Positions 16,625 through 24,673 of a stretch of 40,033 nt of DNA are shown here, in pieces (position 1 is the first letter of the stretch; each line of letters begins with the position of its first letter). The DNA lies in NCBI GenBank assembly GCA_018817505.1, contig JAHITR010000017.1, positions 1-40,033 on the forward strand, read 5' to 3'. Both the position numbers and the translations under genes were made by a program. The notes beneath the pieces were generated by a model. That model ran no database searches, was not told the origin of the DNA, and was given only the letters and a program-made list of their open reading frames with translations. Source of the stretch: Candidatus Bipolaricaulota bacterium (GTDB lineage: Bacteria; Bipolaricaulota; Bipolaricaulia; UBA7950; UBA9294).

Positions 16625-17086
16625 CTACCAGCGATAGTGTGCGAATGCCTTGTTTGCTTCAGCCATTCGGTGTGCATCCAGACGCTTGTTATAGGCTTTG
16701 CCTTCCTTGCGAGAAGCGTCCAGAATTTCACCGGCCAGCTTTCCAGCCATCGTCGTTTCCCCACGGGCACGTGCCGCGGCTACAAGCCACCGAAGGGCAA
16801 GCGCGATCTGTCGATCCTGAGGCACTTCGTAGGGAACCTGGTAGTTGGCACCACCGACTCGTCGCGTACGAACCTCAAGACGCGGGAAGCAGTTGCCAAG
16901 GCCTTCGTTGAAGACATCAAGCGCTGGCTGCCCGCTTCGCTCTTCCACGAGAGCTAGGGCATCATAAACGATCCGTTTCGCAGCCGATTTCTTGCCTTCC
17001 TGCATGATGTAGTTGATCAATTTGGCAAGAAGCTGACTGCCATACTTGATATCCGGAACTATATTGCTGCGTCCAGGTAATTTCAT
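16625..17086 (-). CDS. rpsG: 30S ribosomal protein S7 (uS7)
   Basis: S7 organises the 3-prime major domain of 16S rRNA and contacts E-site tRNA. The 153-residue protein contains KYGSQLLAKLINYIMQEGKK, RRVGGANYQVPYEVPQDRQI and the family end HRMAEANKAFAHYRW. Its N-terminus (MKLPGRSNIVPD) is a few residues shorter than the usual MPRR-type start. The ATG follows a GGAGAG ribosome-binding site, so the short start is real. It is flanked by rpsL and fusA. Confidence 0.97.
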   Translation of the reverse strand: MKLPGRSNIVPDIKYGSQLLAKLINYIMQEGKKSAAKRIVYDALALVEERSGQPALDVFNEGLGNCFPRLEVRTRRVGGANYQVPYEVPQDRQIALALRWLVAAARARGETTMAGKLAGEILDASRKEGKAYNKRLDAHRMAEANKAFAHYRW

Positions 17087-17095
17087 CGAGCTCTC

Positions 17096-17467
17096 CTAGC
17101 TTCCCTTCTTGGCGCCATACTTGGAGCGCCCTTGCTGCCGACCACTGACACCTTCGGAATCAAGCGTTCCCCGGACGATATGATACCGCACGCCAGGAAG
17201 GTCCTTGACGCGTCCGCCGCGCACCAACACCATCGAGTGTTCCTGCAGTTTATGACCTTCGCCACCAATATAGGCGGTCACTTCTCTGCCGTTGCTGAGT
17301 CGAACGCGCGCAACTTTTCGAAGTGCGGAGTTCGGCTTCTTCGGCGTTCGCGTGTAGACACGCGTGCAAACGCCTCGGCGCTGCGGGCACGAGTCAAGTT
17401 GAGGCGCCTTGCTTTTCTTACGCTTTGGCTGCCTTCCCATACGGATCAATTGGTTAATCGTCGGCAT
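17096..17467 (-). CDS. rpsL: 30S ribosomal protein S12 (uS12)
   Basis: S12 is the decoding-centre protein that controls fidelity and streptomycin response. The ATG at 17467 ([20 protein letters not shown]) has AGGAGA just upstream; the track's TTG start eight codons earlier overlaps promoter DNA and is rejected. The 123 residues keep the wild-type [11 protein letters not shown] loop (K43) and [11 protein letters not shown], whose aspartate (D89) is the RimO methylthiolation site in other bacteria. It is the first gene after the promoter overlapping the rpoC stop. Confidence 0.98.
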   Translation of the reverse strand: MPTINQLIRMGRQPKRKKSKAPQLDSCPQRRGVCTRVYTRTPKKPNSALRKVARVRLSNGREVTAYIGGEGHKLQEHSMVLVRGGRVKDLPGVRYHIVRGTLDSEGVSGRQQGRSKYGAKKGS

Positions 17468-17491
17468 AGTCTCTCCTAAGAATTGAATCAA

Positions 17492-17520
17492 ATTATAGAA
17501 CCTGGCTGGACCTCATTCAA
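17492..17520 (-). promoter_or_regulatory. Near-consensus sigma70-type promoter for rpsL onward
   Basis: On the minus strand TTGAAT (17515-17520) and TATAAT (17492-17497) are separated by exactly 17 bases. The -35 hexamer overlaps the rpoC TGA stop codon. The predicted start near 17485 leaves a leader of about 18 nt before rpsL. It gives the ribosomal genes a supply independent of rpoC transcription. Confidence 0.7.
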
Positions 17521-20500
17521 CCTGCGACGCAGACTCCTCGCGGCTCGCGGCAGCCACTTCGGCTTTGAGCAATTCTTCTGCGCCCAAAACTTTCGGCTCA
17601 ATGAGGAGGCCAGGAATCTTGAAACCAGTACCAGATGGGATCCTCTTGCCGACAATAATACTCGGTTTGAGACCATCGAGCTCGTCAACTTCACCACGCA
17701 GTGCAGCTTCAGAAAGCACCTTCGTCGTACGCTGGAACGAGGCAGCAGAAAGCCATCCTTTCGTCTGCAAGGCCGCGCGTGAGATTCGGAGCAGTTCGCG
17801 TTCGCCATCAGGAAATGCCTTGGGAATCAACGTAACTTCAACGGATTCTTCGCCGTGCATCACGAAGACTCGTTCGAGCGCCAGTTTCGTGGCTCGAGTG
17901 ATGATCTCAAGCGTCAGCGGAGTTCCGCTGGTCGCGATCAGATGACCCCCAATGGCGACATCTTCGGCCAATGGCTCACCCAAGACATCCTGTCGGATTC
18001 GTTCGGCTTCTTGGTTCCACTTTGTGAGTTCGCGAATCTCCTTGCGGAACGCCTCAAGCGTGACGGAATCGCCAAGCAGGAAACGCGAATCACCTCGATC
18101 AATGATCCGAACGTTATTGAGGATCTGGCGAATAATGATTTCCAGATGCTTGTCGTTAATATCAACGCCCTGTTGTTTGTAAACCTTATGAATCTCATTC
18201 AGCAGGTACTGGCGCGCCTTGTTGACGCCAGCTGTTTCCAGCAGCGTGTGTGGGGCTACGACGCCCTTGGTGATCAAGTCGCCCTCTTCAACCTTGTCAC
18301 CAACGCGAACGGTCACTGCCTTGTCAATCTTGACGATACTCTTGGGCTGCAAGAGGACTGTGGCAATTCCCTTCTTCTTGGTGATGGATTCGATCATGAT
18401 TTCACCCTTGTGCGCGATCTCAAGAGCCAAGACGCTCTCGCCAGCTTTGACGGTTTCGCCGTGTTTCTTGGTGACGTACAAATCAGACGTCAAGGGCAGC
18501 CTCAAGCAATCTCCATCAGGGTTGTAGACAACAATGCGATCAGGCAACAGCAGAACTGTGCCTCCGCCTTCTGCAGCAACGAACACAGGCTTCGAGCGCG
18601 AAGTAAGCTGTTCGCCTTCTTTGACTTGAGCGCCTGCTTCCACCATCAGGCGAGCGCCAAATGGTATCTCGTATTCCGTAATCTGGCCATCCTCGTCGAC
18701 CAGAACAAAGGCTCGGTCTTCGCCTTCTGGAATCTGAACCACGGCGTCACGATCAGCTGTGATCCCTTCAATGTTGTACCGCTCAGTCAGGGCCTCGCCA
18801 TCAGCGACTCGATCGCCATTCTTCACCTTGGGGGTAGCATCCAGAGGCAAAATATAGCTACGGTCGCCAGCGGTCTTGTCAGTGATGAACAGCTCCTGAA
18901 CACCGTCCTCGTTGTCCAGGATGTAGAGCTCGCCCGCACAGGGGCTCGATGGATCGATCAACGTATCCACATCGATCTGCTCACCGGCCTCTGCCCTGAG
19001 TATGGAAACGGGTAGGCGAGCTGCTCGGATCTCTCCCGTGACTTCTACCTGATCCTCGCCTGATGCCGTAGGAAGAATGTTCGTAATGTATCCGTCGAGC
19101 GGGGAAATTCCGGCTTCGCCACTCTTCATGGTTTTTCGGGCTTCAAACAACTCCTCAGCTCGTGGCAATCCCTGCGTAATGTCGTCACCTGCGACGCCCC
19201 CGGTGTGGAAGGTACGCATGGTAAGCTGCGTGCCCGGCTCTCCGACGGATTGAGCAGCGATGACGCCAGCTGCCATTCCCAGAGCCGCTGGCTGGTGGTT
19301 ACTCATGTCATAGCCATAGCAGAGCTGGCAAACACCGTTCGCTGTTTCGCAAGTCATGGGTGAACGAATGACGATCCGCGGTCGAACTCGAACCGTCGTA
19401 ATGCGCGCTTCCTTCAGTAGCTCAAGCAGCCGCGGAGTAAGCAACTCGTCGGGCTTGATGAGAACTCGATCCGTTTCCGGATGCTTGATCTCGCCCACGC
19501 TCTTCGTTCCAATCATGCGTTCTCGTTCAGCAGGTTTCGCCATCGACAATTCGCATTCCAGTCGGCCTAGATGATCTGCAACATCCTGGGAAATCCATTG
19601 ATTGGCATCAATGAGGATCTCGCCGGAGGCAGGATCAATCACCGCCTCAGCAGATACGCGCCCGTAAATGCGTTCATCAATCGATTCCATGACATCGGTC
19701 TTGCTGAACCAAAGCGGATCGATGTCGATTCCCTGTGAGGTTTCGCAATCCAATTCGGAGATGATGGTATCTGACGAGGCGTCCACTAGTCGCCGTGTCA
19801 GATAGCCGGAGTCGGCTGTCTTTAGCGCCGTATCCGCAGCACCCTTGCGGCCGCCGTGCGTGGAGATGAAGTATTCCATCATGTCCAAACCTTCTCTGAA
19901 GTTGGAAATGACCGGGCGTTCGATAATCTCTCCAGAAGGGCCTGCCATCGGGCCACGCATACCGCACAACTGCTTGACCTGATCGGGTCCACCGCGAGCG
20001 CCCGACGTGACCATGCCGTACACAGGATTGAATTGATGCCGCTTGAGGTTCGCCATCGTCGCGTCTTCAACCTCATCGACCGTGCGTCGCCAGATACGAA
20101 TCACCGACTGCTTGCGCTCGTCTTCTGTCGACAGCCCCATGCGGTACATCGTTTCAATTCGCTGCACTGCAGCTGTTGAATTGTGAATGATGCCCTCTTT
20201 CTCCTCAGGAATGAGACAGTCCTTCAGAGAAATGGTCAGGCCCGATTGTGTTGCGTACCTAAACCCCAGATCCTTGAGATCGTCTAGGACCTCGGCTGCT
20301 TTCTGCCATCCATATTCGTGGTAGCAGGTTCGCACAACGCGCCGAATCGCGCTTCGCGTCATTTCTCGGTTGTAGTCGCGTATGGACTCAGGAAAAATCC
20401 GGTTCAGTTCCGCTCGTCCGAGCGTTGTGGCAACACGTTTGCCATCGATGCGAATTTGGACTGGGCTGTGGATATCCAGAATGCCTTCTTCATTCGCTTT

Positions 20501-22510
20501 GCGAGCCTCGTGAATATCACTGAATGCCTTGCCTGCACCCTTCCCGTCTTTCACTTCAATGGTCAGGTAGTAATAGGCATAAACTGGATCCTGCGTCGGA
20601 AGACTGATCGGCTCCCCGTCAGACGGAGATAGGATATTCCTCGGCGCTGCCATTAGCTCGCGCGCTTCCTTGATGGCTTCTTTCGACAGCGGAAGATGCA
20701 CCGCCATTTGATCGCCATCGAAGTCCGCGTTGTATGGAGGACAGATGAGCGGGTGAATGTGAATGGCTTCACCATCCACAAGCACGGGCTCAAACGATTG
20801 CATGGATAGCCGATGCAACGTTGGAGCACGGTTCAATAGAACTGGATGATCCTTAATGAGCTTGTCGAGAATGTCCCACACTTCGGGCATCTCACCGGCC
20901 AACGCCCGGTTCTTTATTTCGTCAAAATCCGAGAACGTGGTGGTCTCAAGATGATGCAGGATGAACGGTTTGAACAACTCGAGCGCCATCTTCTTGGGAA
21001 GCCCGCACTGATGGAGCTTCAGCGTCGGATCGACAACGATGACTGCTCGGCCTGAGTAGTCCACGCGACGCCCCAGCAGGTTACGACGCAAGCGCCCGTG
21101 CTTTCCATGGATACGTTCAGAAAGCGACTTCAGCGGGCGATTGTCGCGGCCGCGAATCGGACTCTCTTTTTTCTCGTTATGAATCAGGGCATCGACGGCT
21201 TCCTGCAACATCCGCCGCTCGTTTCGAAGAATAACTTCCGGTGCGCCCATGTCAATCAATTTCTTGAGTCGATTGTTGCGATTGATGATTCGACGATAAA
21301 GATCGTTGAGGTCCGTCGTAGCGAACTTCCCACCCTCGAGCTGAATCATGGGGCGCAAATCAGGAGGGAGAATCGGAATGACTTCCATGATCATATCCTG
21401 GGCGTTGTTACCAGACTGACGGACTTGGTCGACAATCTCCAGCCGACGGGTAATCCGTCGGCGGTTCCCAGCTGCAGATTCAACGTTCAATTGCGCAGTG
21501 AGCGTGTTGTGCAGTTCATCCATGTCAAGAACTTCCAGCAGACCCTTGAGGCCTGCGGCACCAGTGTCAGCGACAAACCCATCGGGATAGATCCTCTCGT
21601 AGGCGCGCTTCTCCAGATACGAGAGATGGGTTCCCAGTTCAAGTGGAATCGCCGGGTTCTTGATGCGCGTCACAATGAAGATCAGGCTGTCGAGGATTTC
21701 GCGATCCAGGACCTCCCCTTTGAGCGAAGGACCATAGCGATCAGAAAGCATTTCAAAGGCTGTCTGCGAACACAGCTCATCTACTGGGCTCTCGGCAATA
21801 ATGGTCCCCTCGTCGACATCATCGCCTTCTTCGACAAGCAGATCGATTTCACCGATCAGCGGGTATTCCACAGAACCGATGACCACAGCAACAAATTTCT
21901 CACCATTTGTGAGCTGGCGATCCTCGATCATGACGCGCCCAGCTTCGTCTGCGGCAATTCGCGGTGAGTCCTCAATGTAATAGCCAGGCTCTACTTCGAA
22001 TGTAAATTCCTGAGACAGCACATTCACTTCAGATGAATAAAGACTCTCGCCAGGACGCACTTCCTTGCAGTCAGAGGTGGTGACCAGATAAAGTGCCTCC
22101 TCCATGGGCTCCGTCTCGTAGTAGGCAATTCGCTGGAGCTCTCGCTTCTTCATTCCGAGTAGGCGGCTCAGCAAACTGGAAACACCCTTCAAGAACCAGA
22201 AATGCACGACGGGGCTCGCTAGCTGGATGTGCCCCATGTTCACGCGGCGAACCGAAGAGTCCGTAACCAGGACGTGGCACTTCTCGCAGGTGATGCCTTC
22301 GTATTTTTTGCCCTTGTACTTCCCGCAGGCGCACTCGTAGTCGTTGGCCGGTCCGAAAATTTCCTCGGCGTACAGCCCACCACGCTCCGCCCGATGCGTT
22401 CGGTAATTGATCGTTTCGGATTCCGTAATCTCCCCGTGGGACCAATTCAGAATCACCGAAGGGGGAGCGAGCTGAAGTTTGATGCGTTTGATGTCGTCAC
22501 CCGAAATCAC
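17513..22510 (-). CDS. rpoC: DNA-directed RNA polymerase beta-prime subunit
   Basis: Beta-prime carries the polymerase active site. At 1665 residues it is longer than the E. coli protein (1407). The first zinc site is C60-x-C62-x12-C75-x2-C78; the catalytic NADFDGDQ is at about 594-601, some 136 residues later than in E. coli. The offset comes from an insertion at about 150-290 with lipoyl-like hairpins ([13 protein letters not shown]), matching the position of the Thermus/Thermotoga beta-prime NCD. A second expansion with four or more G-D-x-V-x-x-G-x-x-L hairpins lies after the [15 protein letters not shown] zinc site. The start is GTG with GAGGTGA upstream. Most notably no rpoB precedes it; a 460-bp gap and a tRNA-modification-like gene do. 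Confidence 0.98.
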   Translation of the reverse strand: MISGDDIKRIKLQLAPPSVILNWSHGEITESETINYRTHRAERGGLYAEEIFGPANDYECACGKYKGKKYEGITCEKCHVLVTDSSVRRVNMGHIQLASPVVHFWFLKGVSSLLSRLLGMKKRELQRIAYYETEPMEEALYLVTTSDCKEVRPGESLYSSEVNVLSQEFTFEVEPGYYIEDSPRIAADEAGRVMIEDRQLTNGEKFVAVVIGSVEYPLIGEIDLLVEEGDDVDEGTIIAESPVDELCSQTAFEMLSDRYGPSLKGEVLDREILDSLIFIVTRIKNPAIPLELGTHLSYLEKRAYERIYPDGFVADTGAAGLKGLLEVLDMDELHNTLTAQLNVESAAGNRRRITRRLEIVDQVRQSGNNAQDMIMEVIPILPPDLRPMIQLEGGKFATTDLNDLYRRIINRNNRLKKLIDMGAPEVILRNERRMLQEAVDALIHNEKKESPIRGRDNRPLKSLSERIHGKHGRLRRNLLGRRVDYSGRAVIVVDPTLKLHQCGLPKKMALELFKPFILHHLETTTFSDFDEIKNRALAGEMPEVWDILDKLIKDHPVLLNRAPTLHRLSMQSFEPVLVDGEAIHIHPLICPPYNADFDGDQMAVHLPLSKEAIKEARELMAAPRNILSPSDGEPISLPTQDPVYAYYYLTIEVKDGKGAGKAFSDIHEARKANEEGILDIHSPVQIRIDGKRVATTLGRAELNRIFPESIRDYNREMTRSAIRRVVRTCYHEYGWQKAAEVLDDLKDLGFRYATQSGLTISLKDCLIPEEKEGIIHNSTAAVQRIETMYRMGLSTEDERKQSVIRIWRRTVDEVEDATMANLKRHQFNPVYGMVTSGARGGPDQVKQLCGMRGPMAGPSGEIIERPVISNFREGLDMMEYFISTHGGRKGAADTALKTADSGYLTRRLVDASSDTIISELDCETSQGIDIDPLWFSKTDVMESIDERIYGRVSAEAVIDPASGEILIDANQWISQDVADHLGRLECELSMAKPAERERMIGTKSVGEIKHPETDRVLIKPDELLTPRLLELLKEARITTVRVRPRIVIRSPMTCETANGVCQLCYGYDMSNHQPAALGMAAGVIAAQSVGEPGTQLTMRTFHTGGVAGDDITQGLPRAEELFEARKTMKSGEAGISPLDGYITNILPTASGEDQVEVTGEIRAARLPVSILRAEAGEQIDVDTLIDPSSPCAGELYILDNEDGVQELFITDKTAGDRSYILPLDATPKVKNGDRVADGEALTERYNIEGITADRDAVVQIPEGEDRAFVLVDEDGQITEYEIPFGARLMVEAGAQVKEGEQLTSRSKPVFVAAEGGGTVLLLPDRIVVYNPDGDCLRLPLTSDLYVTKKHGETVKAGESVLALEIAHKGEIMIESITKKKGIATVLLQPKSIVKIDKAVTVRVGDKVEEGDLITKGVVAPHTLLETAGVNKARQYLLNEIHKVYKQQGVDINDKHLEIIIRQILNNVRIIDRGDSRFLLGDSVTLEAFRKEIRELTKWNQEAERIRQDVLGEPLAEDVAIGGHLIATSGTPLTLEIITRATKLALERVFVMHGEESVEVTLIPKAFPDGERELLRISRAALQTKGWLSAASFQRTTKVLSEAALRGEVDELDGLKPSIIVGKRIPSGTGFKIPGLLIEPKVLGAEELLKAEVAAASREESASQVE

Positions 22511-22553
22511 TTCTCACCTCGTTTGTTTGTTGCATTCCCGCGGTGGAGGGCAT

Positions 22554-22565
22554 GAAGGATCCTTC
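22554..22565. repeat. 12-bp perfect palindrome before rpoC
   Basis: GAAGGATCCTTC is its own reverse complement and lies 44 bases upstream of the rpoC GTG. With no loop it would be a poor RNA hairpin, so an operator-like site or chance are the alternatives. Confidence 0.4.
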
Positions 22566-22788
22566 CTGGACCCATTGCCGCCATGGACAGCGCGCGCCGT
22601 AGCCTGAGCTGATCTAGCCCTCCATCTCTGCTCTCACTAAAATCAGAGACTGTCGTTTCTATTGCTGCCCTTCTATCGACGCGACCTTTGCTGCGTTGAT
22701 GGCTCGTCGCGCCCCCTTTGCATCCTCGCTAAATGTTTCTCCCCCGTTGCCGTTCCACGGCATGGATTGCACTGGGACTTCCTCATTG

Positions 22789-22818
22789 TTACGATTCAAA
22801 GCCTGTCGGGAATCGTAA
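22789..22818 (-). repeat. 9-bp inverted repeat in the rpoC leader
   Basis: TTACGATTC and GAATCGTAA flank a 12-base loop. In the minus transcript the stem directly follows a run of eight T, so the order is T-run then hairpin, the reverse of an intrinsic terminator. It may fold in the leader RNA. Confidence 0.45.
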
Positions 22819-22854
22819 AAAAAATCCCCGGTTCAATTGCCATAAAAGCATACC

Positions 22855-22877
22855 TTTCCCTGCTCCCTGCAGGGAAA
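22855..22877 (-). repeat. 8-bp inverted repeat in the rpoC leader
   Basis: TTTCCCTG and CAGGGAAA flank a 7-base loop. An alternative 12-bp perfect palindrome (TCCCTGCAGGGA, 22864-22875) uses the same bases, so two mutually exclusive structures are possible. The minus-strand sequence after it (GGTATGCTTTTAT) is only weakly T-rich, so it is at best a weak terminator. Confidence 0.45.
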
Positions 22878-22945
22878 TCAAGTACCATCATCTCATTTCT
22901 TCCGTTCATCGCAAATCCACGTACGGACCTGGCGAACAAACCACA

Positions 22946-22973
22946 AGTATAGCTCCAAAACGAGGCTTTTCAA
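22946..22973 (-). promoter_or_regulatory. Sigma70-type promoter of rpoC
   Basis: Minus-strand TTGAAA (22968-22973) and TATACT (22946-22951) are spaced by 16 bases; each matches consensus in five of six positions. The -35 overlaps the stop codon of the upstream PP-loop gene. Transcription should start near 22939 and produce the long rpoC leader. Confidence 0.6.
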
Positions 22974-24034
22974 GCACCTGATATGCGCGTGATAGGTAAG
23001 TGAAGCGGGATGTGCTCCAGTCCCTCTCTCGAGATAAGGTTGTCAACAGATTCAAACGGTTCGACGTTCAGCAGCTGACGTTCGTCTTGCGACTCAAGGC
23101 GATAATAGACGGGAACGGTCGACATCCCTTCGACTCGGGCATAGGTTGCTGTGAGTCTCGCCACAAAATCGATGATGTCCGTCTTCTCCTGTTCGCTCTT
23201 GGTGTCCCAATCCGTTCGCAGAAGGGTCATGGGGCCGTGAGGAGTTGCTGGATAGAGTCTCAAATCCTGAGGGAGAAAGTAATTCTGCAATTCGCGCTTT
23301 TCTTCCTCATCCGATGCGAGGACGATCCGCAGGTCTGGATCTGCCTTAAAGTACAAAGGAAAATCCAGAAGGCACAGAGCATTCAGTGTAACCATCTCTT
23401 CCTTGAAGAGCGCCGCAACTCTCTCACCAAATCCAGGGATCATCAGCTTGCAACGGCGCCCCGCATTCACTGGATCCATCGGATGAATGTTCAATTTCGC
23501 CGCCAGCTGCAGAACAATATCAGTCACATCATCAACGATACCCGTCTGATTCGCGTGATCTGCCCAGGAAGCCAACTGCTCGGGAAGGTTGAGTGGGTCC
23601 TCCGCCAGAAGCGGGTTGAGAATTCTTCCCTCAAGTCCCACACGCGCGGCGATATCAGATGCTTCCTGCATCGCCAAGCCATGTTTACCTGGAATACATC
23701 CCGTCACAACGAAATCAGCGCCAATGCGATCCATGTATCTTGCGGTCTTCGACAGCAAAAGAGATTGGCAGCTGCGGCAGCTTTGTTCAAGGGAGAATTC
23801 GCCTTCCCGGGTCAGCGAAATGAGGTCCTGATAATCCTTCTTGATGGATTGAGTTCTGTAAGTTGCCCTTGTCCATTCGGATTTGACCAATTCGCGCAGC
23901 TCTTCACATTCACGCGAAAAAGGCGATCGGAAGTAGAGCAACTGAATGCTGCTCACGGAAGGATGGCGCTCGACGAGTCTGGTTGCGACTCGGCTCGCCA
24001 AGCTGCCCGAGAATAATGACAAGACCTTAACCAC
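22970..24034 (-). CDS. PP-loop (MnmA/ThiI-like) protein with NFACT-R_2-like C-terminus, probable tRNA modification
   Basis: The 354-residue protein resembles the ThiI/MnmA-like family often annotated as tRNA 2-thiouridylase: a PP-loop at residues 9-14, a CxxC pair (C86, C89) and GADFVVTG followed by SDIAARVGLEGRILNPLLAED and RRCKLMIPGFGERVAALF, corresponding to the family's LEG, RPL and GGCLLTDPGFSRRL segments. Residues of about 240-330 (LRIVLASDEEEKRELQNYFL, TPHGPMTLLR) match the NFACT-R_2-type RNA-binding domain pattern. The canonical SGGLDS PP-loop reads SGSLAS, losing the aspartate, so catalysis is uncertain. The start is GTG after a GGGGTAGGG stretch. It follows hpf by 22 nt and is probably co-transcribed. 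Confidence 0.7.
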   Translation of the reverse strand: MVKVLSLFSGSLASRVATRLVERHPSVSSIQLLYFRSPFSRECEELRELVKSEWTRATYRTQSIKKDYQDLISLTREGEFSLEQSCRSCQSLLLSKTARYMDRIGADFVVTGCIPGKHGLAMQEASDIAARVGLEGRILNPLLAEDPLNLPEQLASWADHANQTGIVDDVTDIVLQLAAKLNIHPMDPVNAGRRCKLMIPGFGERVAALFKEEMVTLNALCLLDFPLYFKADPDLRIVLASDEEEKRELQNYFLPQDLRLYPATPHGPMTLLRTDWDTKSEQEKTDIIDFVARLTATYARVEGMSTVPVYYRLESQDERQLLNVEPFESVDNLISREGLEHIPLHLPITRISGA

Positions 24035-24056
24035 GCCCTACCCCGTCCCCGTTGTT

Positions 24057-24578
24057 CTACCGTCGCGGTTCAATCAGCCCGAAATTGCCATCTCGCCGGT
24101 GATATATGATTCCGATTTCGTCCGTTTCGACATCGACAAATACAAGGAATTCCTTGTCGATGGCATCCAGTTGCAGCGCGGCTTCTTCAGCGGTCATCGG
24201 CTTCTGAAAATAGGTTTCAGAACGGATGATCTTTTTGGCTGGAGTCTCATCTGACACGTGAAGACTCGCATCTGGATGCGTTTGATCCCGAACTCCCTGA
24301 AGCTGATCTTTGACCTTGATCAATTGCCGCTTCAGCCGATCAATCGCCGTGTCGATCGACGCGTACATATCTGTCGACTCTTCACGGGCATTGATTGTTT
24401 TTCGGCTAGTTAGGTGTGCGTGAAAATCTGCAATCTGCCTCTCCCTCTCAACGGAAAGAAAAACCTCGACGCTGACAATACGATCAAAGAAACGCTCAAG
24501 GCCCTCGGTCTTCTCGATGATGTAGTCACGAATTTTGGGACCCGCATCTGTATGATGTCCTTCGATTTTGATCTTCAT
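24057..24578 (-). CDS. hpf: Ribosome hibernation promoting factor, long form
   Basis: Long HPF binds the 30S decoding groove and pairs 70S ribosomes into inactive 100S dimers in slow growth. The N-terminal domain (1-100) has the MKIKIEGHHTDAGPKIRDYI start and DMYASIDTAIDRLKRQLIKV helix. A linker leads to the C-terminal dimerisation domain (about 118-173) with KPMTAEEAALQLDAIDKEFL, VFVD and the RRDGNFGLIEP end. The 173-residue length is typical. The ATG follows AAGGAGG, and a strong promoter lies just upstream. Confidence 0.96.
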   Translation of the reverse strand: MKIKIEGHHTDAGPKIRDYIIEKTEGLERFFDRIVSVEVFLSVERERQIADFHAHLTSRKTINAREESTDMYASIDTAIDRLKRQLIKVKDQLQGVRDQTHPDASLHVSDETPAKKIIRSETYFQKPMTAEEAALQLDAIDKEFLVFVDVETDEIGIIYHRRDGNFGLIEPRR

Positions 24579-24599
24579 ATCCGCGCCTCCTTATCGTAA

Positions 24600-24628
24600 A
24601 CTATAGCATAAAAGGAGAAAGCGGTCAA
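24600..24628 (-). promoter_or_regulatory. Sigma70-type promoter of hpf
   Basis: Minus-strand TTGACC (24623-24628) and TATAGT (24600-24605) are separated by 17 bases, with a TGC just before the -10 element (extended -10). Start near 24593 gives a leader of about 14 nt containing the AAGGAGG site. It should serve hpf and the PP-loop gene. Confidence 0.75.
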
Positions 24629-24673
24629 TTCAGTCTACAATTGAAGAAAGGCAGACGAACTCCTGCACAGTGC

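Larger units (their letters stand above)
22511..22939 (-). promoter_or_regulatory. Long untranslated leader of rpoC
   Basis: About 430 nt separate the predicted rpoC transcription start from its GTG. I found no minus-strand ORF with a ribosome-binding site in it; two plus-strand track ORFs (22662-22952 and 22733-22981) have no start support or recognisable product. The leader holds several inverted repeats: a 9-bp stem (22789-22797 with 22810-22818), an 8-bp stem (22855-22862 with 22870-22877), a 6-bp stem with a 3-base loop (22748-22762), a 6-bp stem (22625-22630 with 22644-22649) and two 12-bp palindromes. It may be an attenuator or protein-binding leader; no known riboswitch class was recognised. 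Confidence 0.45.

Noticed and set aside
20318-21967. Long plus-strand ORFs (up to 289 and, at 17855-19015, 386 residues) opposite rpoC
   Set aside because: They are antisense shadows of the strongly conserved rpoC frame, a known effect of codon bias; no family similarity was seen.
22798-22830. T8 run on the minus strand as an intrinsic terminator before rpoC
   Set aside because: No GC-rich stem precedes the T-run in the minus orientation; the nearby 9-bp stem comes after it.
22662-22981. Plus-strand ORFs of 96 and 82 residues in the rpoC leader
   Set aside because: No ribosome-binding site, no recognisable product and odd composition. They lie antisense to the leader and look like chance ORFs.
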